From: Platismatia glauca
Lineage: Eukaryota; Ascomycota; Lecanoromycetes; Lecanorales; Parmeliaceae
Direction: 5' to 3'
Length of the DNA stretch: 64,000 nucleotides
NCBI GenBank assembly: GCA_963556305.1
Contig: OY745764.1
Span: 1,984,001-2,048,000, forward strand
Shown here: positions 23,210 to 34,279 of the stretch, one piece after another
Layout of the letters: the number at the start of each line of letters is the position of its first letter
Position numbering within the stretch: position 1 is the first letter of the stretch
Notes under the pieces: generated by a model
The model's input: the letters and a program-made list of their open reading frames with translations, nothing else
Told to the model about the DNA's origin: nothing
The model's database searches: none
Translations under genes and position numbers: made by a program

Positions 23210-24584
23210 TGTGGAGCCCGGAATTTCGCAACAGAAGGCTGTGACTTGAGGTTGCCAGTGCTAGATGGGATAGTACGTGTCTTCCCTGTCGCTTGTTCTC
23301 CATCAAGTTGATCATTTACTGATCGTACTTAGTCCAGAATAGTTCGTCGTCGCCCGAGCCACCGAGTCCTTCGGCCATTTCTGCTACGAAGGGTCAAGAG
23401 TGACGTTGAAAAGAGTCTCATTTGGATTTGCTCCCCGATCTCGAAAGGATCTCTTTACATGGCCACCTTCTCATCATTAACGAAACCAACGCGACTCTCA
23501 AGACGATCATGCTAAGATGCTCATGTTCAAAGACCTCAGTCGTCAGCCCACCCAGCCGGTAATAAACTTACACAAGAACAAATCAACAAGTACCTCTTCC
23601 ATATCTAGGACTCACTGGATATGGTACATACATATACAAAACACGTCGTTTTCCTTCGCCGGCTTCTGGAGCTTTTCACAAGACTCCGCAACGACCATGT
23701 CTTCTGGTCAAACTGTCAATTCGAGATTTGACTGCCAGCTCATCACCCATGCTTCTCCTGGTTCGATTGTTTTCAAATCTCGTCTCTGTACTAGAGGATC
23801 ACCATTGCTGAGGCAGCGGGCCTTTGAAGTGAGAGCCAGCTTCCTCATCACGATCTTTATGCTTGCTCCTACATTGTCAGATGGGAACTCGAATGACCAT
23901 CATGCGCTGGAGGATTCTGGGGATTTGAGTCATTTGTGCTGACGGGCCTTTGCCATTCAACGAGAATGTCCTGGGCCCCTTTTACCACTAAATATAGATA
24001 TATAGGTTTCTCACAAGAAAAGCACCTGAAGAAAAGAGTAAGCAAGTTCTAGACTGAGGAGTCCTAGCAACCTCGAGATCGCTGACGTGTCTCTAGGAAA
24101 GCGTCGTGGCTGCACGTGGTCCTTTGTCTGTGAAATTCTCGTCAAGTCTCAATCAAGACCAACCATAAAGAAACAGTACGCCATGGCCTGAATCGCCATG
24201 GCCTCCAGCAATACTGAAACATCGCGATATGCAGTGAGCGACTAACCCCCAGTCCCGCTGTGGCGAACTGGTGCCGACATCCAATTCGAGAAGAGGCACC
24301 CAGGACAACAAGCACAACAAGCACGACAAGCATGACGGGATTCCGTATCGTCGTCATTGCAGACTTCGGGTAGCGGGGCTGAAGCCCACAGTACCCCCCA
24401 GCGCCATGTCGCACATGCCGGTGCGTACAGCCAGATATAGCCAGCCGCCTCCAGCCTACGTGCTCCAGACAATTGCTTCCCCCCAACTATGGGGACGAGA
24501 AAGTCCATGCCTTTGGATGCGCCCTTCGATACCTCCGCTCTGAGACCAAAGGGATCCCACCGTTCAAAGCAGTCCCAGAACCGT
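23210..24584. other. Intergenic
   Basis: No supported gene on either strand. A short CAA/CGA-type imperfect repeat (ACAACAAGCACAACAAGCAC) lies at about 24302-24330. Confidence 0.35.
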
Positions 24585-24586
24585 GG

Positions 24587-24784
24587 ACTGGTCTCAATCG
24601 CGCTTTGGGGAGCTCTCAACGTGATCCTTTTACCTCTCCACAGTGGCAGTCTCGGAACGCCGCAATGAAGAAAGGCTTGAATCATGAACTGGTCCCACTC
24701 GCGCTCTGGGGAGCTCTCGACGTGACTCTTTTACCTCCCCATGGTGGCAGTCTCGGAACGCCGCAATGAAGAAAGGCCTGAAGA
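24587..24784. repeat. Two-copy tandem duplication, 101-bp unit
   Basis: The segment from 24587 recurs from 24688. Both copies share GCTCTGGGGAGCTCTC-like and GGCAGTCTCGGAACGCCGCA cores and end in AATGAAGAAAGGC(T/C)TGAA. About 12% of positions differ by eye, so the duplication is not recent. No gene spans it convincingly. Confidence 0.75.
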
Positions 24785-25766
24785 GCCTCCAAAATGAAAA
24801 AGGCGGTATGAACCAAAGATCCAACGTCACGAGCGCACTGTCGTACAGAAAGACCTGCCGATTGAGGCCATGCAAAAGAAGGGATTTTGCAAGAGCACCA
24901 GTTCAATTGGCTTTGGGGCGAATACACCGTCGGCTCCTTGCAACAATTCGGAAGTAGAATGACGCTGGAGATTTCGGCGCAATAGCCAAGAAAAGCCGGG
25001 AAATCATTCGTTCGCTACTGTCGCGATGGCCACACTGTTCAGAACCAGCAACCAGAGTTCCTTCTGTATTCAACCTCGGTACACGACCTCTGAAGTCCTC
25101 GATACAGATTGGGGCGAACAGGACATTCGCTACTGCGCCTCCACGGCGAATCTTTCATGAACACAAAAACCCATTCAAGATATTTCAAGGAGGATGAGAT
25201 TTGAGGGTGATTCGGAGGTATGCCATTGCTCCACGTTGCGGTTGATGCAAGGCACTGACAAGCTGCAGGGTGGAGATAGGCGGAAAACAAGCTGGCCCAT
25301 GCCATGACCAGCCGCGTCAAGCCGGGAGAACTCTGTAAGAATCATCGAGATATCAGCTCATCGAGGTGTGGAAGGAAGAGCAAGAACACTAGTATTAGAG
25401 AAATAGCGATACAGCTGCCGCCACGAAATAGGTGAATGATTTATATACCACTGATAGACAGCATACAACTGAGGTCTTAACACAAAAGCATTCCGGTTCT
25501 GCTGTGCCAAATATGATGCCGGAAGTGCGTGAATGAAAATGTGGTGACCAAACACTAATAGAAGAGGGCGAGTCCGCTAATCATCGTCCTGGGCCATGAC
25601 GTAAAACTGCATCCGTCGTATATACATATTTACTTCTTAGTAAGTACCACTTAATAAGACATCTTTGGTTGCACAGCTGACTCTGAAATTGTCGGGGTCC
25701 GCTGGTAGGTCTCCGCTCGCGTTGATTGAAGTCAACTCCAGGCAGTCGGCACTTGCCGTCCAGTAA
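24785..25766. other. Intergenic
   Basis: About 1 kb without a gene I can support. A minus-strand frame at 25039-25320 is protein-like but has no start, partner exon or motif. Confidence 0.3.
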
Positions 25767-27605
25767 GTGTTCGGTCAATTGGAAAACTTCCTAAAGCAGA
25801 TACAGAAGCATTTGGCTGACTTCGTGTATAGCTCGGGATGGTTTCGACTATTCACATCGAAGGTCGACCGATTTGACAAGAAGAAGGATATCAAGGCGGT
25901 ACGGATGCCGTTGGGATTTGCCGCGAAAGTCTATGTCTCGGAAAGTGACGAAGATCGGTTAAAGCGGAAGGCGACTTCGATCGACGAGGGGTATTACTAT
26001 AAGTGGTACTTTGGGATCCACATGTTGTGTGGAGAGGAGGAACTCAGAGATTACAAGCATCGCCCTAGCCATCAAGAGCGGAGGAAGGTGATCTGGTAAT
26101 TTGATTTGGATTTCCCCGTGTGGAAACCGTGGCGGAAAATTGGCAAGCCCTTCGATGGGTGTTGCCAATATACATACAATATATACGAATGGGAGTCGAA
26201 CATTCGGTCTCTAATCCAACGGTCATCATCGGCGTCCTCTCGATAAAGCTGCTCAGAAAGATGGATTCGGTGAGACACCTCTGAGCCCTACCTTAAGGCC
26301 TGACTGGGGTGATGATGCCAGGCTTATCGAGACCAAGAGCAAGAAGAAAAAGCCTTCGAACAACCATCCGGAAGTCGATGAACGTGCCATTATGCCAAGC
26401 AATACTGGGGTTCATCCAGAGCGAAAGGCCTGCTTGGACCAATGGGCGAGGTGAGGACAAGGGCAGATGGGCGAATGGAGTTCCGTGATGCGGAGAATCC
26501 GGAGTGGAGTAAGTCTATTCACATTCAGCACGTGCACATCGAAGCTAACGAAAATGCAGCGCTGGCTGCTTATCACAGTCAATATCGTCGACAATTTCTC
26601 GATGAAGCTGCTGAGCAGGGTGTAAGCTGGCTTTCGGCCCCCATGTGGAAATGGTAACTGAATAGTCATTCTAGTCTACGAGCCAGCTCGAGGTGAGGCC
26701 GCGGATGACGAGATGAGCTTGAAACTCGAGCAGCAGACCTGGGGTCCGTCCAAAGAGGACTGGCACAACATCACCAATTCTGAAGGAAGAAAGGTGATGT
26801 TTGACCTGGACAGACCTGCGTGCCGTCGGCCGTCCCAGGAACCTGGCAACTGGGTCCACGACGGATATGTCTTATTGGACTCGAAGAACCATGCTGTAAA
26901 GGACTGGCCGGGTTTGAATAAGACCCTCTCAACAGAAATCGAAAGCTGGAGATGGGAGGCGCTGATGCGGGTTCATCCCTGGTTAACGGTCGCAGAGTAA
27001 GTCGCAGCGCATTGCACTACTTCAGAGAAATTCATTTGCTTACAGTGTTGCACAGCCTGTTGGCCAGGATGCCACACACAAGAGAGAGGAAGGGAGAAAT
27101 CTTGCCCCTCCAAACCCCGCAGGCGTTTACGAACCGTGCCTATCGGTTCCGAATTCCTAATCAGATCCCGGCCTCCAACTCCAAGAATGGAAGCAACGCA
27201 TACAAGGAAGAGATCCTCAAGAACCTCGCCAAAGAAAATGTCGTCAAGAAGACCGAAGGCTCCGCGCAGGCTCCACCACCCTCCAGAAAGCGAAAGGCAT
27301 ATTGCGACGATGATGATGGTGATGCGGAACCCGAGCCAGAGCAGGTGGGCCCGGAAGCCAAGAGACCCTGCACTCGAGCTCCAGAGGATTGGAGAGAAGA
27401 GGTGCCAAACACGGAACCAGGACCGGAGCAGAGGGGTTCAGAAGCCAAGAGACCCTGCAATCGAGCTCCAGAGAATTGGATAGAAGAGCTGCCAAACCTC
27501 AACAATCTGAATTGGCGACCTATTCATGACCCCAACATCAGGTGTTCTTCTGTCCGTCACTATGCCTCAAGATGTGCTCGAGATCACTACAAATTCCACG
27601 CGTGA
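25767..27605 (+). pseudogene. Disrupted multi-exon gene with C-terminal 28-residue repeats
   Basis: Coding-like sequence covers most of this span but needs repairs. From 25767 one frame reads LENFLKQIQKHLADF... and KWYFGIHMLCG, hits TAA at 26097-26099, then continues in the same frame with FDLDFPVWKPWRKIGKPFD. Two frame changes follow, near 26215-26240 and 26380-26440. Two good introns occur further on: 26510-26559 (GTAAGT, GCTAAC, TGCAG) and 26620-26673. The latter leads into VYEPARGEAADDEMSLKLEQ and a Trp-rich part, up to a GTAAGT donor at 26998. The last part (about 27180-27605) is acidic and holds a doubled unit, EAKRPCTRAPEDWREEVPN and EAKRPCNRAPENWIEELPN. Unrecognised family. If the TAA and both shifts are real, this is a pseudogene. 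Confidence 0.5.
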
Positions 27606-28374
27606 CCCTCTCAGGTATCGCAGCAACCAGAACCGCTGAATGAAGCTCGATATCTGCAAAAGATAGGACGAGAACACAGTCGCATGATGCATAGGCTTGA
27701 ACTTCCACAGAGCCTTCTCAGCCTTGCGGTCTCCACTTGTGTTTGGACAGAGGCCCCATCGAGCAGGACAACACCCCGAAAATCCAAGTACAACAACCTC
27801 CAAATGGTCCCAACGCGAATGATCATTGAAATGGCCACGAGAGACCGAATTGACAGAATTGCGGTTTGCGACGCTAAATCTCCTCGCCCGGATCTAGGAA
27901 TATTTATCGAATTGGGTTACATATCGACACAATATCAAGGATGAATGGCTAAAGACGGAAATTCGAGATAGTTGGAAAGGGTCCGCCGAAGAATGAAAAG
28001 GTTGACAAGCACTGCATGTATTGCGCGTCGTACGATCGTGCGGATTCCGTTAATGTCGTAGCTGCCGGAGGAAGCGACGAATGATGTTTCTCTGTATTTC
28101 ATTCAGCACTAGGATAGCCATCTACTTTCTACAGTGTCCAGGATGATCAAGCGCTTCCAATTCACGAACCTGCTAATTTGAGCCACATGACATCAATTGA
28201 CTTGGCAGATTAGGGTCCTGAGCAGCGACGTTAAAAGGCTCCAAGGATGCGGCCGCGACCATGGCCGGTAGAGTACGTTGGAGATGGACCACTTCGAGGA
28301 TCTGATGGCAAAGAAGCTGCTTAAAATTGTTCGCTTCGATGGACCGATGGCACCACTTGCTACCTTGACTACGT
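27606..28374. other. Intergenic
   Basis: No supported gene. Short frames on both strands lack splice or motif support. Confidence 0.35.
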
Positions 28375-28870
28375 TCATAACACCGCCGTCATAGCCTCTC
28401 CAATGGTCCGATGAGCGTCAGACTCCCTAGATAGACGATTCGAAGAATTGACGCAATCAGAAGCCTCACGCGAAACTCTGGAACCCGATGCAGCGGACTG
28501 TTCGAGAGTGTTTCTGCTTGCCGAGTGGCGGGAGGGGAAGATGACCAGGAAAGTGTCATTTCTGCGCAGTTCCAAAGCGCTCATGTCCAGCTCATCCTTT
28601 CGTGCAGAGTGAGGTGGTGCTGGCAAATCGACACAGGGGTCAACAGGAGCCATGAGCAGCCTGGCTGGACCAGAGCTACCTCCAGTATGTCCTTCGCAGA
28701 AATCCATTTCGCAGAGAGTAAACACTCATCCGCCGTCAGTCCCTGAAAGAATCTCAGACTTCCGCCAGGTATCAACGAAAGCATCCAGCAGATTTCCCAA
28801 AAAATAACAGTGTCCCGCAGCCTCATCTAAGGCACCGAAGATCAGCAAGATCTGCCCTATCTCCACGGAG
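28375..28870 (-). pseudogene. Disrupted hypothetical gene
   Basis: A minus-strand frame reads ILLIFGALDEAAGHCYFLGN and LLDAFVDTWRKSEILSGTDG. It meets TGA at 28726-28728 and continues in the same frame with FTLCEMDFCEGHTGG to a stop at 28375 (MTAVL end). The continued frame on both sides of a single stop, CGA to TGA by one transition, suggests a nonsense-mutated gene. The alternative is two unrelated frames. No family recognised. The downstream half is Ser- and Arg-rich. Confidence 0.35.
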
Positions 28871-28929
28871 AGACTATCGTCAGCTCATTCTGAGTTTGCG
28901 TCTGTTCATACAGCGAGAACGATCAATTT

Positions 28930-29948
28930 TCGTGTTTTCGTTCTGCTTTGAGCAAGATCAAGGTCCTGGAGCGTCTCATTGTTATCGGCCATGAAAAATA
29001 CCTGGACATGGACTTCCGGACCTTCCTGACTGTCGTCGTGTCAATACGCTGCTAGTTGTCTCGCAACCATGGACCAGAGGCCGAATACGCAAACCTTTTC
29101 ACCGACTATGAGAAATATCAGTGTGCCAGCTACGGTGGAAGGATAGACCTTTCGTTCTTGATCCCCTCAAAGCTCGCCCGAGGATGCACCAACGAGTACT
29201 TTCCTAAATTTATATATATACATTCTTTCCTAATTTTATATATATACATATTCTCCGCCTTACCAACTCGACAGTCTATACTTCCAAGGCTTACTGGTCA
29301 TCGATTACTGGCGCACGCCAATCCGCGCCTTTCGTGAGATCCCGGTTGTGATATCGCCCGCTTTCGAAGGTGGTTTCATGGAGCCCGCTACTCGCCTTCA
29401 TAGCGAGTTGGCATACAATCACATTGGGGCGAGAATGTAAGAGCTACTATTCCTCCTTTGATGAATGCATCGATGTTGACTTGATCTTGATCAACAGGCC
29501 GCCATTCGTTGAGATGAAACCTCTATCCAAAGCGAGCACCTTTTCCGGCCGATCCCGTCACTTCCGTGAGCACGCTGGGGCTATCACCTGGGACCTGAAA
29601 GAGGGCTCAGCCAGTATCAAAGCTTACGTTGGAAACATCGTTAGACCCGTGAACAATTCCACGCGTGGGTCTCGTGATTTAACAAAAGATGAAGTAAAGA
29701 GGTTAAGGCTAGTGAATCACGGGTCTAAACCGGGGCGAGCGAAAGCCGGGACCTCGAAAGAGGCCAAGGTCAGATACATTGCAGGAATCAGAAGGGCAGC
29801 CGGTGCGACCCCTGCGACCGCCTCACAGCGGAAGGCGAACCTTGGCCTTCATGAGGAACGCGGAGAGCAATTCCTGGATGAGCCCACGGCTTCCAACAAG
29901 GACGGCAATCGAGAGAACGAGTCCACGGTAGTGTACAAGGTCAGCTAG
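28930..29948 (+). pseudogene. Three-intron-style hypothetical gene with in-frame TAG
   Basis: Coding segments: about 28930-29195, 29275-29436 and 29498-29948. The junctions keep phase: GTACTT at 29196 to ACAG at 29274, and GTAAGA at 29437 to CAACAG at 29497. The joined frame reads CTNDLYFQGLLVIDYWRTP, FEGGFMEPATRLHSELAYN, then a Lys/Arg-rich tail (LTKDEVKRLRLVNHGSKPG). Upstream, the frame continues through TAG at 29053-29055 into FRTFLTVVVSIRC. CAG there would keep it open. No family recognised. If the TAG is an intron effect or an error, the gene could be live, at about 300 residues. Confidence 0.5.
29208..29253. repeat. AT-rich two-copy direct repeat inside an intron
   Basis: TTTCCTAA(A/T)TTTATATATATACAT occurs twice in tandem, about 25 bases apart, within the first intron of the preceding model. 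Confidence 0.6.
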
Positions 29949-30037
29949 GACACCTCGAGGGATCTGAAGAATGGAAGCTGCATCTCTTCGCTTGGTCTAC
30001 TCATCGTCCAGCTCATCGACTTGAATGATAGCATCAT

Positions 30038-30235
30038 GCCTTCATTGCGTGAAGCGATGACGCTGGATCGTCTTCTAGCCTTCCGGGAATGCGCATGCAG
30101 TCACTGCCTTCCATTGCGTGACGCGAAGACGCTGGATCGTCTTCTAGCCTTCGGGAATGCGCATGCAGTCACTGCCTTCCATTGCGTGACGCGAACGACG
30201 CTGGATCGTCTTCTAGCCTTCCGGGAATGCGCAAA
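30038..30235. repeat. Three-copy tandem repeat, about 69-bp unit
   Basis: Three near-identical units start at about 30038, 30108 and 30176. Each holds CATTGCGTGA, GACGCTGGATCGTCTTCTAG and GCCTTCCGGGAATGCGCA. Unit 2 lacks one C of the CCGGG and unit 3 gains a C before GACGC, so lengths vary by one or two bases. The frame is open through the array, but the length changes argue against coding constraint. The high identity suggests recent expansion. Confidence 0.85.
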
Positions 30236-30647
30236 TCTTAACCAGCACTCAACCCTAGAGATATTTATGGATTTGGAGACCCCCGAGGCGTTGTTATCTC
30301 TGCTTATGAAGCTACTCACACCTTTGTGCTATTTGGCTGGAGCTCGTATGAGGAACAGGCGTGGTTAGGGTAGTGGGATGGGATATGGATGAAGCTTTTG
30401 CATTTCAACTGAAGCCTTCAAACGGGCAGGTGAAGCATACGAACACGAATATAAAGTCATAGTCCCACCAAAACATTTGCTAAAGCCACACGCACCAAAC
30501 AGCAAGGGGTTACCCCGAAATGACGTCTGCCAACTTTATGAACCCAGCATGTAAATCCCCACCCGTCAACATCTCAAACAACTACTTGAATTACAGCCCC
30601 AACGATCCAAACAACAAAAACAAACGCTCCAGAACCCAGCAAAAGAC
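30236..30647. other. Intergenic, promoter side of LEA-like gene
   Basis: No gene. Upstream region of the next gene, with an A-rich leader (ACAACAAAAACAAACG) just before its ATG. Confidence 0.4.
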
Positions 30648-31193
30648 ATGTCTCTCCTCAGAACAATTGCGATCCGCGCTCCTCGCGCCCCCATAGCGAC
30701 CACCACCCGCATCCGCTTCTCCACCAGTCCATTGGCGCAGAAGGATTCCACCTCCGCCGTTAAAGAGACCATCGAATCCGTGAACAAAACCGTCGGCGAC
30801 GCAGCAGTCAAAGGCATCGAAAAAGGCCGTGAGTCCAACCCTGCATCCCCTCGCACTCCAGCACCACCATCCTTCCTTCCCTTCGCATTTGCCCCCCCAC
30901 CTCAACCCCCGACCATCCTCCACTTCTTCCATCCACACACCCCAAACGCTAACCCGCCCGCCCCCGTCACAGAATCAGCGACCGAAACCCTCAAGTCGAC
31001 CGTCGGCCTCAACGCCAAGTCGGCCGAGGGTTCCGCGAAGGAAATGACGGGGGAAGCCAAGGGCAAGGCGTCCGAGATGGCGGGCGAGGCCAAGGGGAAG
31101 ACGCAGGAGGTTGCGGGCCAGGCGAAGGGGAAGGCGCAGGAGGTGAAGGGGCAGGCGAAGGGGAAGACGGAGGAGGTTACGGATAAGATGTGA
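30648..31193 (+). CDS. LEA-like mitochondrial stress protein
   Basis: Exons 30648-30828 and 30973-31193 give 133 residues. The 144-bp intron has a GTGAGT donor and a GTCACAG acceptor, and frames join (KGQSATETLK). The N-terminus, MSLLRTIAIRAPRAPIATTT followed by RIRFSTSPLAQ, is a classic mitochondrial presequence with an R-F-S cleavage context. The rest is hydrophilic and helical, built of 11-residue-like units: EMTGEAKGKAS, EMAGEAKGKTQ, EVAGQAKGKAQ, EVKGQAKGKTE. These are hallmarks of group 3 LEA proteins, which protect membranes and proteins during drying or heat. Function by analogy only; the motif evidence is strong. Confidence 0.8.
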   Translation: MSLLRTIAIRAPRAPIATTTRIRFSTSPLAQKDSTSAVKETIESVNKTVGDAAVKGIEKGRESNPASPRTPAPPSFLPFAFAPPPQPPTILHFFHPHTPNANPPAPVTESATETLKSTVGLNAKSAEGSAKEMTGEAKGKASEMAGEAKGKTQEVAGQAKGKAQEVKGQAKGKTEEVTDKM

Positions 31194-32149
31194 GGGGGGT
31201 GGCTGCTTGTGTGGCGGGGGAGAGGAGGGGTGGATGTGGGGGGTTGGGGCATGCTCGGTGAGGGATGTGGGATGTTAAGCCAGCGAGCGAGCGATGGGGT
31301 GAGGTTCAATACCCTCACGGATCGGTGGCGAGAGGGTGTCCAAAATGTACAATACTACTGAGACACTCGGTGTCTGTGACGCTGTCGGCTTGGGAAATGG
31401 CTCACTCGGCTTTACTCTCCCGTTACCCTGCAGATGCACAGAGCGACATGAAAGGCATATTCCTTTGAGCAGCGCTGATCGAGTTGAATCGTACACAATG
31501 TCTGCCTGTCCGGGTCGGGAGAGAGAGAAGTCGGGTCTCGGGCCATCGCCGCCCTCCTGTCCTCGGCGCCGTAACTCTTCTCGTATACCCATTGAATCAC
31601 CACCAGCTGGATCACCCCTCATTCATATCAAGATATCGAAGCAGCATCGCGAACCGCCGGCGAACAATTAGCGACCACGAGGACGCACGGGTCCCGAGCG
31701 AGTGAGGGGTCCTCTACGTTCCCCACGTCTTGTATGCGTATTGCCCCTCGTGCCACGAGCGGCTGGAGAGGGGCCACCTGCGTCTCCGAAACAACGGTTG
31801 CAAGAAGTCCCACGCGGACGAGCGCGGTCCGGACGGTCTGCGTCTCGGGTTACGTCTAGCGCTACGCTTTCTTCCTGGCGCCGGGCATCGAGGCATGGTT
31901 GCTACGGCGCTCATAATTGGGCCCCACATCTGCCCCCATCCCTAAGCCTCCCCGATGGTGATTCTGTAGGGCTGCCGTGGGAGATTTGGTGGAGGTGGAG
32001 CAAAGCTTCATACAGCTGCTCGCGTTGAACAAGTTGTGATGGATGAGACATTCGAAGTTTACATTGAACGCGAATATATCTATCACATTCGTTACCTCGT
32101 TGCTTTGTACTTTGCACATAAAGCAATCTCTTCACTGACATGCCCCCTC
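31194..32149. other. Intergenic
   Basis: No supported gene. Several overlapping GC-rich frames at 31275-31940 have no splice structure or motif. Confidence 0.35.
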
Positions 32150-32511
32150 CTAAATCTTCAAGACGCCCAGCGCCTCACTCACCGTCACAGACAACGCTTT
32201 GAACGTCAGAGTCGGCGCAAGCAAAGTTTGAAAGCTAACATCCAGCCCGAAGTCCTTGAAGATCCAATCCCTCAGCTCCGATCCCTCCGCTTCGCACCAA
32301 TCATACTGTGCAGTCCGTACGCGGCTATAGACTCGCCATCGAAGGCGAACCCCTCGACCGCCGTAATCAAGATGCTCGAACACCTCTGCATAATATGCAA
32401 GGCAATAGCCTCAATCATCGCGTGGACCTCTTCCGCCACAGTAGCGTTCAAGGAGTCCACGAAGTCGCCACCGGAGCTGCTGCTCGATGCTGACGAGTTG
32501 AGAAGAGACAT
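32150..32511 (-). pseudogene. Orphan acyl carrier (phosphopantetheine) domain relic
   Basis: Frame 1 (32511 downward) reads AEEVHAMIEAIALHIMQRC, SSILITAVEGF and SIAAYGLHSMIGA. Frame 2 resumes ELRDWIFKDFGLDVSFQTLL and APTLTFKALSVTVSEALGV to a stop at 32150. Joined, this is the helix order of a C-terminal ACP of a fungal polyketide synthase or NRPS-like enzyme. There YG(I/L)DSM holds the phosphopantetheine serine, and ELRNWIF-x-GxDVSF-LLAP follows directly. A 14-base insert (about 32285-32300) shifts the frame between GA and ELRD. The usual Asp before the serine is His. No ketosynthase, acyltransferase or adenylation domain is nearby. I read it as the remnant of a lost multidomain synthase. Confidence 0.7.
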
Positions 32512-33153
32512 TCAATGGCGCAGAGAAGGGCACTGCTGAATTGTTTCAACCTAGAAAACAATGGAGCCTGCTGGCGACTTTCAAATCACGATAAGCGGGG
32601 AGCAAGTTTAGTGAAAAGAGTACTCCAGTGATTTGAAGCCGAACGTGGGAGATCCGCTGATCTTGCATTGGCGGCAATCGACAGCTGTTCCTTAGGGTGT
32701 GGATTCGGCGTTTGCATCCTTGGGCTGTGGTGATTTAGGGATATCGGTTAGAAGCTTTGGAAGATACGGTCTGATGCAAAACACACCAAAGAAGCTTGCT
32801 TGCCATTACATTACCAAGCGCTCAGGGAGGCTTGACGTCGGATCTACGAAGGTAGCCAAGAAGAACCCCCAACGAATATCGTCCTAGAAGCTTGAGTGGC
32901 GCAAAAGAGCTTATCTTGACTTCCAATCAGGCAGAAGCGAAGGTTGAGTAAGTTTTCGGAGATCGTAAAAAGCACCCGTAGTAGGAGCTCTAAATCAAAC
33001 TGTCTCTCGAACGCAAGGACGTCCACTGGTGCAAAATGCCTCACTTCTTGGGGGTCGGTTGCGAGCTTCTGTGGCTGTGGAGCTCTACAGCGGAAGGAGA
33101 CATTGTGATAGCTAGGGTAGGTACAGTCTATCATGTCAGTACTCAAGGAAGAG
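32512..33153. other. Intergenic upstream of the ACP relic
   Basis: Searched on the minus strand for other synthase domains (Cys-His-His ketosynthase, GHSxG acyltransferase) and none seen. Minus frame 32844-33350 is open but unrecognised. Confidence 0.35.
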
Positions 33154-33962
33154 TTAACAGAGTAGAGCACCGGTCTCATTGACAAATATAGCCGAAAGAG
33201 AACGGAAGGAGAGGGACACGAGAGGCATCCACGTCCAATATGCGGAACCCAGAAAGACGATAGTAGATCGAAGATCGTACAATACCCATCCGGGATCGGA
33301 GATGCGGCGCCCCTGGCTTGGTGAAGGCCACGTGCGACTTCTAAACACAAATGAGAGATTGTGCTGCTCCTGACAATTTGCCCGGCTGGAAACGCGCTCC
33401 TTGAAACGTGACACTGGTCTCAGGAACTGATCCACATCCTTGGGGAACCCACTATTTGTCCATTTGCTATTCAATCCAGCGCCTGTCGCATGGGCGGCTA
33501 ACGTTGCAAGCCGTGGTCTCCATTTATACTGATATCGGTACACGCTCCGGATGTTCTGGGGACACGAGAATTTGACTCGTTTCTCATGTGGAGTGCTTTG
33601 ATTCCATTCCGGATGGGGCCTATGCTGCAACCCGCTCTATTTTCGTCTTATTTTGAATTAGGCAAGACGGTCTGCTCGTACAGACGAGGATCTCAATGCC
33701 GCACGTATGGGAGTCACCTTCTCCAATTAGAAAGAGCCGCAGGCTCATAGAACTGTACCTAGCGATTGTAGCGGATAGCGCAGCTGATATTCTGTGGTCC
33801 ATCACCGTGGAGCCATGCAGCGATTCCCTCGGTTGAAAGGTTTGTCCCGTCACCATTTATGATTTCCCCAGCCTCCATTCCCGCAATGAGGGCAAGCTGG
33901 GGGGTAAGTTCCAACGGCTGATGCTTGCTCTTCCCTCCATTTTCCCCTCCAAGACTACCCAT
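33154..33962 (-). CDS. Possible multi-exon hypothetical protein
   Basis: Three coding-like pieces lie in order on the minus strand. From ATG 33962: MGSLGGENGGKSKHQPLELT, then GIAAWLHG before a GTGATG donor. Around 33640-33765: LRLFLIGEGDSHTCGIEILV. From a TTGCAG acceptor near 33624: HRPHPEWNQSTPHEKRVKFS, then QYKWRPRLATLAAHATGAGL. Exon limits are not certain and I cannot fix all phases. No domain recognised. It sits just upstream of the carrier-domain relic on the same strand. Confidence 0.35.
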
Positions 33963-34279
33963 AGGTGCACGAAGGCGGGAAAAGCCAGAGTGAATATGAA
34001 GGGTTGCGTTTTATGATGAGGGGGAAAGAAAGTGGAGCGGAGGAGGGAAGAATTTTTATGTATGGACTGCGCTAGGCTATGTTTAGATTAGCTGGATTTT
34101 GGCTTGGCATCTTCGATTTGAAGTAAAGCGCGCGTAATCTACCTATCTAGGTAGACTCGAGTGATTGCATCCTGGAAGCGAAACGAGTCAGGTATCCACT
34201 GTCTTCCCTAATTGGTAGCTTGAGTTCTACAGAGGTGCAATGACTTGGCACTTGAAGCAGCCAATTCGGTCAACACCTG
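33963..34279. other. Intergenic
   Basis: No gene seen; purine-rich on the plus strand at 34010-34060. Confidence 0.4.

Noticed and set aside
31702..31945. Frame with CPSCHERLERGHLRLRNNGC, like a zinc finger
   Set aside because: No family spacing, no start, no partner exon; composition like neighbouring GC-rich noise.
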